Shown one piece after another: positions 1 through 5,738 of a stretch of 6,661 bases of DNA. Every line of letters begins with the position of its first letter. The stretch's first letter is position 1. Source of the stretch: an uncultured Clostridia bacterium (GTDB lineage Bacteria; Bacillota; Clostridia; TANB77; CAG-508); the NCBI GenBank assembly GCA_934122125.1, contig CAKOVW010000048.1, positions 1-6,661 on the forward strand, written 5' to 3'. A program made the translations under genes and the position numbers. Under the pieces are notes generated by a model. It saw only the letters and a program-made list of their open reading frames with translations. It ran no database searches and was not told the origin of the DNA.

Positions 1-3000
1 CTTCACTAGCACCAGTATCATAATCAACTGGAGCAATATTTGCATCAGGGTATTTATCTCTAATAGTTTTTATAACACCTTTTCCAACAACATGATTTGG
101 TAAACATGCAAATGGTTGTACACAAACTATATTTGGAATACCATGTTCAATATATTCTACCATTTCAGCTGTTAAAAACCAGCCTTCACCTGTTTGATTT
201 CCAATTGATAAAATGTCCTTAACTTTAGTTTCTAGCTCAAATATATTGCAAGGTAATAAATAACCTTTTTTAGAATTTTTAAGAGCTATAACAGAGTCTT
301 TTTCTAAAATATCAATTAATTTAATTGCAGCTTTAAATAATTTTGCTTTTATTTTATCAGTTTTTATTAATTGATTAAATGTAATTTTATGTGTTGCTAT
401 AAATTTAACAAATCCCATAAAATCAGGAAGAATTACTTCAGCACCTTCTTCTTCTAATTTATCTGCTACAAAATTATTTCCAAAAGGATGATATTTAATA
501 AGTACTTCACCAACAATACCTACTTTTGGTTTTTCAATTGAAGTATCTAGCTCAATTTTTTCAAAATCATTTACTATATCATAAATACTTTGTTTAAACT
601 CTTTCATAGTTGATTTTACAACTAGTGTTTTACATTTTTCCATCCACTCATCAAATAATTTTTGAGTTTCACCTTTGTGTATTTCATAAGCTCTATTTTT
701 TGTAAGCATTTTTTGTAATAAATCTGCATATACAACACATTTAATCATTCTTTCAATCATTGGTATTGTAATTTTAAATCCAGGCATTTTTTCCATACCA
801 ACAACATTAAATGATATAACTGGAACATTTGCAAATCCAGCGTCTTTTAATGCTTTACGAATAAACCCAATGTAGTTTGTTGCTCTACATCCACCACCTG
901 TTTGTGACATTATTAAAGCTGTTTTATTTAAATCATATTTGCCAGATTCCAATGCTTCTATCATTTGACCAGTAGTTAAAATAGATGGATAACAAGCATC
1001 ATTATTTACATATTTTAATCCAGTTTCAACAGTATGCTGAGTACAGTTCCTTAATAATTCTACCTTGTAACCACATGAAGCAACTGCAGCTTCTAATAGT
1101 TCAAAATGTATTGGAGCCATTTGAGGAATTAAAATCGTATAATCTTTTTTCATATCTTTATCAAAGATTTTTTTAACTTGCTCATAATTTCCAGAGCCTT
1201 TTTCTAATTCTTTATTTTGTTCTCTTTTCTTCATACTAGCTAAAAGTGAACGAATACGAATACGAACAGCACCTAAATTATTTATTTCATCTATCTTTAT
1301 TAAAGTATACATTTTACCAAAGCTGTTTAATATTTCTTCAACTTGATCAGTAGTAACAGCATCTACACCACAACCAAATGAATTTAATTGAACTAATTCA
1401 AGGTTGTCATGTTTACCAACAAAATCTGCTGCTGCATATAATCTAGCATGAAATACCCATTGGTCAACTACACGAATAGGTCTTTTAACTTCAGTTTGAT
1501 TACAAATTGAATCTTCTGTTAAAACACATAATCCTAAACTTGTAATTAAAGTATCAATACCGTGATTTACTTCAGGGTCTACATGATATGGTCTTCCAGC
1601 TAAAACGATACCTTTTAAATTATTTTTATTCATGTATTCTAAGGTTTCTTCACCTTTAGCACGAATATCTTGTTTACATTTTTGATATTCTTCTTCAGCT
1701 TTTTTGGCAGCTGTTAATAATTCTTTTTTAGTAAAGTTGTATTCAGCAAATTCTGGTAATTCCATAATTGTTTCAGCAAGTTTTTTGCAATCAAAAGGTA
1801 AAAATGGATTTAAAAATTTAATATCATTTTCTTTTAATTCTTCAACATTATTTTTCAAAACTTCTGAATATGAAATTACAATAGGGCAATTATAATGGTT
1901 ATCAGCTTTTTCATATTCTTTTCTTGAATATGGCATACATGGATAAAAAATAGTTTTTATACCTTGTTTTATAAGCCCTATAATATGACCATGAGAAAGT
2001 TTTGCTGGGAAGCAAACTGACTCTGATGGCATACTTTCCATTCCTTTTTCATAAGTTTTACGATTACTTTTTTCTGATAAAACAACACGGAATCCTAGAT
2101 TTGTTAAAAATGTAAACCAGAAAGGATAGTCCTCATACATATTCAAAACTCTAGGGATACCAATAGTTCCACGAGGAGCATCTTTTTCATCTAAAGGTGT
2201 ATAACCAAAGATTCTTTCATATTTATATTTCATAACATTTGGTAAATCTTTATGCTCTCCAACATTTCCAGCACCTTTCTCACAACGGTTACCAGAAATA
2301 TATCTTGATCCATTACTAAATTTATTTATTGTAAGTAAACAATGATTTTCACAACCATTACAACGAACATGTGAAATATCAATTTTTAATTTATCTAAAT
2401 CTTCAGGTTTGCTTAAAGTAGATACATATTCCATATCTAAATTAGCTTCATATTGTTCTTTGGCAAGTAATGCTACACCATAAGCACCCATTAAACCAGC
2501 AATATCAGGTCTTACAACATTTCTGCCAACAATTAACTCAAATGCACGTAATACAGCATCATTGTAGAAAGTACCTCCTTGTACAACAATGTGTGCACCT
2601 AAAGTTTTTACATCTCTAACTTTCATTACTTTTTGAATAGCATTTTTTATAACAGAATATGAAAGTCCAGCAGAAATATCTCCTACACTATAGCCTTCTT
2701 TTTGAGCTTGTTTAATTTTTGAATTCATAAATACTGTACAACGAGAACCTAAATCAACAGGTCTTCTCGCTTCTAAAGCAGAGTTTACAAATTCTTCAAT
2801 AGATAAATTTAAACTTTTAGCAAATGTTTCAATAAATGAACCACAACCAGAAGAACAAGCCTCATTTAGCATAATATTATCAATTGCGCCATTTTTCATA
2901 CGAATATATTTCATATCTTGACCACCAATATCAACTATGCTAGTAACATTAGGCATAAATTGTTTTGCTGCTGTATAATGTGCTATTGTTTCAATTTCAT

Positions 3001-4192
3001 TTAAATCAACATTTAATGCAGTTTGTATAAGTTTTTCACCATAACCTGTAACACCACTATAACGAATTATAGCTTTTTCAGGTTTTTCTGCATATAATTT
3101 TTTTAGCATTTGAATAACACTTTGTAAAGGATTTCCTTCATTGCTTCCATATAATGAGTAAAGAAGAGTTCCTTCACGGTCAATTACAGTTAATTTTGTT
3201 GTTGTAGAACCTGCATCTATACCTACGAAACAATCTCCTTCATAAGTTTTTAAATCACCTTTTTTTACAGTTTCTTTATTATGCCTTTCTTTAAACTCTT
3301 TGTATTCTTCATCTATAGAAAACAAAGGTGAAAGTGGGTGAGAAGTGTCATCATGTGAACTTCTTAACATTTCTATTTTACTTTTTAATTTTTGTGATGT
3401 AATTGCATGAGAAGATTCAACAGAGTCTAATGCAGCACCTTTTGCAACTAAAAGATGAGCTTCTTCAGGAATAATTATTGCATCACCCTCTAGTTTTAAT
3501 GTTTCAATAAAACGATTACGAAGTTCTGATAAATAATTTAATGGACCACCTAAAAATGCAACATTTCCACGAATTGGTCTTCCACAAGCTAAACCACTAA
3601 TTGTTTGATTAACAACAGCTTGAAAAATTGATGCAGCAATATCTTCTTTTGCGGCTCCTTCATTTAATAAAGGTTGAACATCAGTCTTTGCAAAAACGCC
3701 ACAACGCGAAGCTATTGGATATATCATTTTATGATTTTTAGCTAACTCATTTAAACCAGTTGGATCTGTATGTAAAAGGGATGCCATTTGGTCTATAAAC
3801 GCACCTGTACCACCAGCACAAGTACCATTCATACGTTGTTCAATTGATTTGTCAAAATATATAATTTTAGCATCTTCTCCACCAAGTTCAATAACTACAT
3901 CAGTTTGTGGTATGTACTTTTCAACAGCCCTTTTACAAGAAACAACTTCTTGAATAAATGGCAAATCTAAAAAATTAGCAGCACTCATAGCACCAGAACC
4001 TGTTAGGGCTATAGTGAATTCATAATCTTCATATTTTTCTGCTAAATCTGTTAATACATTACAAACTGTATTTTTAGTGTCTGAAAAGTGCCTTTGATAA
4101 TCTGTATAGATTGTATTTAAATTTTCATCCATAATAACGATTTTAACTGTGGTAGACCCTACGTCTAAACCTACATGTAATAATTTTTCCAT
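1..4192 (-). CDS. Giant fused acyl-CoA dehydratase activase / 2-hydroxyacyl-CoA dehydratase-like protein, candidate plasmalogen synthase (PlsA/PlsR-like); C-terminus cut by window edge
   Basis: The frame is open for 1397 codons from ATG at 4192 (SD AGGAGA at 4203-4208) and runs off the window in phase; the last visible residues are YDTGASE, which in this family lies close to the C-terminus, so probably only some tens of residues are missing. Domains: ASKHA ATPase 1 (about 4-260; GLDVGSTT 8-15, ELGGED 102-107, Cys125 in GTCAGGTGAF, Cys164 in SRCGVFAKTD); a polar linker (about 283-318); ASKHA ATPase 2 (about 322-575; GIDAGSTT 324-331, DIGGQD from 421, Cys446/Cys450, Cys485); a CNGCENHC cluster (611, 614, 618) with Cys637; a DUF2229-type region from GIPRVLN (about 678) with Cys727; and a dehydratase-like region with Cys941, Cys1067 and GGGCRATNY (Cys1102). 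Known: archerases (HgdC/BcrAD/BadFG) use ATP and a [4Fe-4S] cluster to fire low-potential electrons into a partner dehydratase or reductase. Inference: activase and acceptor are fused here; homologues were linked to anaerobic plasmalogen (vinyl-ether lipid) formation in Clostridium perfringens. Family assignment is firm; the lipid role is tentative. Confidence 0.93.
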   Translation of the reverse strand, partial: MEKLLHVGLDVGSTTVKIVIMDENLNTIYTDYQRHFSDTKNTVCNVLTDLAEKYEDYEFTIALTGSGAMSAANFLDLPFIQEVVSCKRAVEKYIPQTDVVIELGGEDAKIIYFDKSIEQRMNGTCAGGTGAFIDQMASLLHTDPTGLNELAKNHKMIYPIASRCGVFAKTDVQPLLNEGAAKEDIAASIFQAVVNQTISGLACGRPIRGNVAFLGGPLNYLSELRNRFIETLKLEGDAIIIPEEAHLLVAKGAALDSVESSHAITSQKLKSKIEMLRSSHDDTSHPLSPLFSIDEEYKEFKERHNKETVKKGDLKTYEGDCFVGIDAGSTTTKLTVIDREGTLLYSLYGSNEGNPLQSVIQMLKKLYAEKPEKAIIRYSGVTGYGEKLIQTALNVDLNEIETIAHYTAAKQFMPNVTSIVDIGGQDMKYIRMKNGAIDNIMLNEACSSGCGSFIETFAKSLNLSIEEFVNSALEARRPVDLGSRCTVFMNSKIKQAQKEGYSVGDISAGLSYSVIKNAIQKVMKVRDVKTLGAHIVVQGGTFYNDAVLRAFELIVGRNVVRPDIAGLMGAYGVALLAKEQYEANLDMEYVSTLSKPEDLDKLKIDISHVRCNGCENHCLLTINKFSNGSRYISGNRCEKGAGNVGEHKDLPNVMKYKYERIFGYTPLDEKDAPRGTIGIPRVLNMYEDYPFWFTFLTNLGFRVVLSEKSNRKTYEKGMESMPSESVCFPAKLSHGHIIGLIKQGIKTIFYPCMPYSRKEYEKADNHYNCPIVISYSEVLKNNVEELKENDIKFLNPFLPFDCKKLAETIMELPEFAEYNFTKKELLTAAKKAEEEYQKCKQDIRAKGEETLEYMNKNNLKGIVLAGRPYHVDPEVNHGIDTLITSLGLCVLTEDSICNQTEVKRPIRVVDQWVFHARLYAAADFVGKHDNLELVQLNSFGCGVDAVTTDQVEEILNSFGKMYTLIKIDEINNLGAVRIRIRSLLASMKKREQNKELEKGSGNYEQVKKIFDKDMKKDYTILIPQMAPIHFELLEAAVASCGYKVELLRNCTQHTVETGLKYVNNDACYPSILTTGQMIEALESGKYDLNKTALIMSQTGGGCRATNYIGFIRKALKDAGFANVPVISFNVVGMEKMPGFKITIPMIERMIKCVVYADLLQKMLTKNRAYEIHKGETQKLFDEWMEKCKTLVVKSTMKEFKQSIYDIVNDFEKIELDTSIEKPKVGIVGEVLIKYHPFGNNFVADKLEEEGAEVILPDFMGFVKFIATHKITFNQLIKTDKIKAKLFKAAIKLIDILEKDSVIALKNSKKGYLLPCNIFELETKVKDILSIGNQTGEGWFLTAEMVEYIEHGIPNIVCVQPFACLPNHVVGKGVIKTIRDKYPDANIAPVDYDTGASE

Positions 4193-4202
4193 TTAATAAA
4201 TA

Positions 4203-4208
4203 TCTCCT
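4203..4208 (-). promoter_or_regulatory. Ribosome binding site of the giant dehydratase-like gene
   Basis: Minus-strand AGGAGA lies 10 nt before the ATG whose first base is 4192. It fixes the start of the long frame, and the GLDVGSTT ATPase motif follows directly, at the normal distance from an archerase N-terminus. Confidence 0.8.
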
Positions 4209-4213
4209 AACTA

Positions 4214-4233
4214 TTATATTGAAATCAATATAA
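4214..4233. promoter_or_regulatory. Perfect 9+2+9 palindrome, candidate repressor operator in the leader
   Basis: TTATATTGA and TCAATATAA are exact inverted repeats separated by AA. The element sits between the -10 box (4244-4249) and the ribosome binding site (4203-4208) of the giant minus-strand gene, covering roughly +4 to +24 of its transcript, where a bound dimeric repressor would block promoter clearance. The TTGA-n2-TCAA core recalls operators of MarR-type lipid regulators such as FabT (TTTGA...TCAAA), which would fit a lipid role of the gene, but the spacing differs and this link is speculative. An RNA hairpin is an alternative reading. Confidence 0.55.
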
Positions 4234-4243
4234 ATCTCTAAAT

Positions 4244-4272
4244 ATTTTACATAAAAATTGATAAAAAGTCAA
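4244..4272 (-). promoter_or_regulatory. Sigma-A-type promoter of the giant dehydratase-like gene
   Basis: Read on the minus strand, -35 TTGACT (4272-4267) and -10 TAAAAT (4249-4244) are separated by 17 bp. The predicted transcription start is near 4237, giving a leader of about 45 nt that contains the palindrome and the ribosome binding site. It is the best promoter match between this gene and the divergent GerMN gene. Confidence 0.7.
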
Positions 4273-4407
4273 TGTATTTGACATGGTAAATAGCACCAAT
4301 TCACAGAATATTTACAAAAGGATAAATTATGTATTAAAAATAGTTCTAAAAAGAACAAGCTATACATAACTATTGATTAGTACAAGTAAATGAAAGGATG
4401 ATTTTTT

Positions 4408-4959
4408 ATGAATAAGAAAACACTAATTATTATAATTATTTTAATAATAGCAATAGCTATTACAGGATTTTTACTATGGAGAAATAAGGATAAAAATATT
4501 GAGGATAATGTAATTCAGCCACAAGAAGAAACGACAGATGAACAAATGAGAACTGCTTTAGTAACATTATACTATGTGAACAAGGAAACTAAAGAATTAA
4601 CACCAGAAGGAAGAATGATAGATGTAAAGAACTTACTAACAGACCCATATGAAACATTAGTTAATCTTTTAATAGAGCAACCTAAAAACGAAAAATTACA
4701 ATCAGCAATTCCAAATGGAACGAAAGTGCTAGGTGCAGAATTAAAGGGTGATGTAGTGTACTTAGATTTATCAAATGAATTTATTGAAAATCATGAAGGT
4801 GGGGAAAAAGCAGAACAAGCAACAATAAAAGCCATAGTAAATACTTTAACAGAGCTTAATGAAGTAAATGGCGTAAAAATATTAATCAATGGACAAGAAA
4901 ATAAAGAATTTAAAGATGGAAAAGTTAATTTTAAAGACACTTTTACTAGAATTAAATAA
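4408..4959 (+). CDS. Membrane-anchored GerMN-domain protein
   Basis: This 183-residue protein has a short basic N-terminus, one strongly hydrophobic helix (about residues 5-24), an acidic/polar linker (about 28-46) and a GerMN domain (about 50-172). The domain shows its usual traits: a TLYYVN opening strand, IPNGTKVLGAELKGDVVYLDLS-type strands around 101-123, a helix with conserved LTEL (147-150) and the closing KILINGQE strand (157-164). GerMN domains occur in Bacillus GerM and other extracytoplasmic proteins, often linked to sporulation, germination or envelope assembly; no enzymatic activity is known to me. There is no lipobox cysteine, unlike GerM-type lipoproteins, so it is probably held by the N-terminal helix with the domain outside the membrane. 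SD AAGGATG (4394-4400) precedes the ATG by 7 nt. It is divergent from the giant gene and stands alone, with a terminator directly behind it. Confidence 0.9.
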   Translation: MNKKTLIIIIILIIAIAITGFLLWRNKDKNIEDNVIQPQEETTDEQMRTALVTLYYVNKETKELTPEGRMIDVKNLLTDPYETLVNLLIEQPKNEKLQSAIPNGTKVLGAELKGDVVYLDLSNEFIENHEGGEKAEQATIKAIVNTLTELNEVNGVKILINGQENKEFKDGKVNFKDTFTRIK

Positions 4960-4978
4960 AATAATTTTGAGAACGGGG

Positions 4979-5015
4979 TTAAAAATCACCATTTGCTAAA
5001 AAAGGTGATTTTTAA
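4979..5015 (+). terminator. Rho-independent terminator of the GerMN-domain gene
   Basis: TTAAAAATCACC (4979-4990) pairs perfectly with GGTGATTTTTAA (5004-5015) around a 13-nt A-rich loop. The T-run of the right arm supplies the U tract. It starts 19 nt after the stop codon. The right arm also pairs with a second AAATCACC copy at 5027-5034, forming the opposing terminator. Confidence 0.7.
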
Positions 5016-5034
5016 TTCTGTTCCTGAAATCACC
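4998..5034 (-). terminator. Rho-independent terminator of the 55-residue minus-strand gene, sharing an arm with the opposing terminator
   Basis: On the minus strand GGTGATTT (5034-5027) pairs with AAATCACC (5011-5004) and is followed at once by six T (5003-4998), a standard intrinsic terminator. The stem begins inside the last codon and stop codon of the small minus-strand gene. The 5004-5011 arm is the one used by the plus-strand terminator, so one central arm serves both convergent transcripts. Confidence 0.65.
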
Positions 5035-5197
5035 ATTTAAAAACTTTATAAAATTTTATTCCTTTTGCAACTTGTTTAAAATCACGCAAAAAATGTTCTA
5101 TTTCAAAAAGAGATTTTACAGTATTATCTTTTCTCTTTTTAAAATCAAACTTTTTTTTAGGTCCTTTTTTATCTCCTCTATATTCAAATTCGTCCAT
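5030..5197 (-). CDS. Small, highly basic hypothetical protein (55 aa)
   Basis: I do not recognise this protein. It begins MDEFEYRGDKKG, is rich in Lys/Arg in its first half (a GPKKKFDFKKRK stretch about residues 12-23) and has a possibly amphipathic second half (SLFEIEHFLRDFKQVAKGIKF, about 29-49), ending VFKW. There is no membrane segment or cysteine. The start is chosen at ATG 5197 because a perfect GGAGGA (5210-5205) lies 7 nt upstream; an in-frame TTG at 5212 would overlap that ribosome binding site and is rejected. The strong SD, a promoter-like upstream region and a terminator directly at the stop codon argue that it is a real gene. The basic charge suggests nucleic-acid or ribosome binding, which is only a guess. 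Confidence 0.65.
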   Translation of the reverse strand: MDEFEYRGDKKGPKKKFDFKKRKDNTVKSLFEIEHFLRDFKQVAKGIKFYKVFKW

Positions 5198-5222
5198 GTA
5201 CAATTCCTCCAAATATATGTAA

Positions 5223-5296
5223 ATTATAATAATAATTTATGAAAAAGAATGCCTAAATGTTACTGGAAAAATTTTACTTATATATTGATTATAGCA
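5223..5296 (-). promoter_or_regulatory. Candidate promoter elements of the 55-residue gene
   Basis: Two minus-strand -10 boxes are visible. One is a consensus TATAAT at 5228-5223, close to the gene but without a good -35. The other is an exact extended -10, TGCTATAAT, at 5296-5288, which can work without a -35 and would give a leader of about 85 nt. The second lies inside the -35/spacer region of the plus-strand promoter at 5285-5313, so the two divergent promoters overlap. Confidence 0.45.
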
Positions 5297-5313
5297 TAAA
5301 TTTATTGTATAAT
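5285..5313 (+). promoter_or_regulatory. Promoter of the 26-aa peptide mRNA
   Basis: TTGATT (5285-5290) and a consensus TATAAT (5308-5313) are separated by 17 bp. The start would be near 5320, so the mRNA would begin at a small hairpin (TTCCT 5322-5326 with AGGAA 5330-5334) immediately before the ribosome binding site, a feature that often lowers translation of toxin mRNAs. Confidence 0.75.
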
Positions 5314-5348
5314 ATTTCCAATTCCTAAAAGGAAGGAGGTGTATGCCC

Positions 5349-5429
5349 ATGGATAATAATCAACTTATTATTCTTTTGGTAATGCTAGTGATAGTACTAT
5401 CTAAAGGAAAGGGCGGACATAAAAGCTAG
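5349..5429 (+). CDS. 26-aa hydrophobic peptide, candidate type I toxin (Fst/par-like arrangement)
   Basis: The peptide has a polar start (MDNNQ), an uninterrupted hydrophobic stretch LIILLVMLVIVL (residues 6-17) and a basic, glycine-rich tail (SKGKGGHKS). That is the make-up of small membrane-acting toxins such as Fst or TxpA, although I do not recognise the family by sequence. ATG 5349 is preferred over ATG 5343 because GGAGGT (5335-5340) lies 8 nt before it and only 2 nt before the earlier ATG. A strong promoter, an in-place terminator and a convergent antisense promoter surround it. Codons 3-7 carry a 14-nt sequence repeated at 5505-5518, inside the region copied by the predicted antisense RNA. 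Alternatives are a sporulation micropeptide or other small membrane protein. The gene itself looks secure; its toxin role is inferred from locus architecture. Confidence 0.7.
   Translation: MDNNQLIILLVMLVIVLSKGKGGHKS
5356..5369 (+). repeat. Direct repeat copy 1 (in the peptide start region)
   Basis: ATAATCAACTTATT here is identical to 5505-5518; allowing one extra A, the match extends leftward to GAT at 5352. This copy covers codons 3-7 of the 26-aa peptide, within the footprint of an initiating ribosome. The antisense RNA carries the complement of copy 2 and could therefore pair here, as DRa/DRb do in pAD1 par. Confidence 0.8.
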
Positions 5430-5446
5430 TATGAAAATACATAGCA

Positions 5447-5482
5447 AAAAAACTAGAGTTCTGGCGTGAACTCTAGTTTTTT
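5447..5482. terminator. Bidirectional terminator shared by the 26-aa peptide mRNA and its antisense RNA
   Basis: A 15-bp perfect stem (5447-5461 with 5468-5482; core AACTAGAGTTC / GAACTCTAGTT) closes a 6-nt loop, TGGCGT. A-runs on the left and T-runs on the right make it a strong intrinsic terminator in both directions. It is the overlap of the two convergent transcripts. Confidence 0.9.
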
Positions 5483-5504
5483 ATTGGTGTTTGCACCAAT
5501 AGAT

Positions 5505-5518
5505 ATAATCAACTTATT
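5505..5518 (+). repeat. Direct repeat copy 2 (in the antisense RNA region)
   Basis: This is the second exact copy of ATAATCAACTTATT (copy 1 at 5356-5369). It lies between two hairpins of the predicted antisense RNA, in the part expected to be unpaired and free to contact the mRNA. A 14-nt identity in two stretches of about 100 nt is unlikely by chance, even at this AT content. Confidence 0.8.
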
Positions 5519-5546
5519 GATGTAGTAGTTAACAGCTACTATAAGT

Positions 5547-5575
5547 ATATTACTACAATTTCCTAAAAATGTCAA
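5547..5575 (-). promoter_or_regulatory. Promoter of the first predicted antisense RNA
   Basis: On the minus strand a perfect -35 TTGACA (5575-5570) and -10 TAATAT (5552-5547) are 17 bp apart. The -10 matches the consensus at four of six positions. There is no minus-strand ORF downstream before the terminator, so the product would be non-coding. Confidence 0.6.
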
Positions 5576-5604
5576 TTGGTTTTATAAAATTTTGTAATGT
5601 CCGC

Positions 5605-5633
5605 TAGACAAACAAGTTAAAATGTACTATACT
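5605..5633 (+). promoter_or_regulatory. Promoter of the 37-aa peptide mRNA
   Basis: TAGACA (5605-5610) and TATACT (5628-5633), each one mismatch from consensus, are separated by 17 bp. The start would be near 5640. The resulting leader of about 80 nt is long for such a small gene and holds the 5' arm of a long-range inverted repeat (5664-5675) and a hairpin TACAGC/GCTGTA (5685-5700). Confidence 0.7.
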
Positions 5634-5663
5634 AATATACATAGGGAGTGAAAATAAGCAGTG

Positions 5664-5675
5664 TGTGTGCTACCA
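5664..5675 (+). repeat. Left arm of long-range inverted repeat in the toxin-like mRNA
   Basis: TGTGTGCTACCA here is the exact reverse complement of TGGTAGCACACA at 5887-5898; a G-U pair extends it to 13. The arms bracket the 37-aa gene, one in the 5' leader and one in the 3' UTR, so the full-length mRNA could be closed into a loop. Confidence 0.8.
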
Positions 5676-5717
5676 CTTTACATATACAGCCTTAGCTGTA
5701 AGAATGGAGGTGGTGCT

Positions 5718-5738
5718 ATATGGTAGAGCAAGCTATGT
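5718..5738 (+). repeat. Short direct repeats at the 37-aa start region, copied in the antisense region
   Basis: ATATGGTAG (5718-5726, containing the start codon) recurs at 5884-5892, and AGCTATGT (5731-5738) recurs at 5861-5868. GTGGTG beside the SD (5710-5715) recurs at 5867-5872. All downstream copies lie inside the predicted antisense RNA, giving it complementarity to the SD, the start codon and the first codons of the gene. Each match is short, so the set matters more than any single one. Confidence 0.5.

Larger units (their letters stand above)
5444..5540 (-). ncRNA. Predicted antisense RNA of the 26-aa peptide locus (candidate antitoxin)
   Basis: A minus-strand promoter at 5575-5547 predicts a start near 5540, and the bidirectional terminator ends the RNA near 5444, giving about 97 nt. 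Predicted folds in order are a 5' hairpin (TAGTAG/CTACTA, 5541-5523), a single-stranded stretch carrying AATAAGTTGATTAT (5518-5505), an 8-bp hairpin TATTGGTG/CACCAATA with a 4-nt loop (5501-5482), and the terminator stem. It would overlap the mRNA only at the terminator, but the single-stranded stretch is fully complementary to codons 3-7 of the peptide. No open frame of note lies in it. Known parallel: RNA II of the pAD1 par locus. There is no direct evidence of transcription. Confidence 0.6.

Noticed and set aside
985..1176. Plus-strand open frame of 63 codons inside the giant minus-strand gene
   Set aside because: The opposite strand encodes a conserved part of the dehydratase-like protein (around Cys1067); there is no ribosome binding site and the composition is that of a shadow frame.
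1704..1895. Plus-strand open frame of 63 codons inside the giant minus-strand gene
   Set aside because: It is antisense to continuous coding sequence of the giant protein and has no SD or family signature.
4278..4339. Promoter elements for the GerMN gene (TTGACA at 4278-4283, TTTACA at 4311-4316)
   Set aside because: Neither -35-like element has a good -10 at 16-18 bp; a sporulation or other sigma factor may be used, but I cannot assign a site.
4343..4356. GTTCT-AAAA-AGAAC inverted repeat upstream of the GerMN gene
   Set aside because: The arms are only 5 bp in very A/T-rich DNA; it is neither a GAAC-N4-GTTC LexA-type box nor a stable hairpin, so chance is sufficient.
5198..5212. TTG start at 5212 extending the 55-aa protein by five residues
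   Set aside because: The extension would be translated from the GGAGGA element itself, which is perfectly placed for ATG 5197.
5343..5345. Earlier ATG for the 26-aa peptide (adding Met-Pro)
   Set aside because: Only 2 nt separate it from GGAGGT; ATG 5349 has the normal 8-nt spacing.
5504..5509. Plus-strand TATAAT as a promoter
   Set aside because: The hexamer 17 bp upstream is TTATTG, no start fits downstream, and the sequence is explained by the direct repeat region of the antisense RNA.
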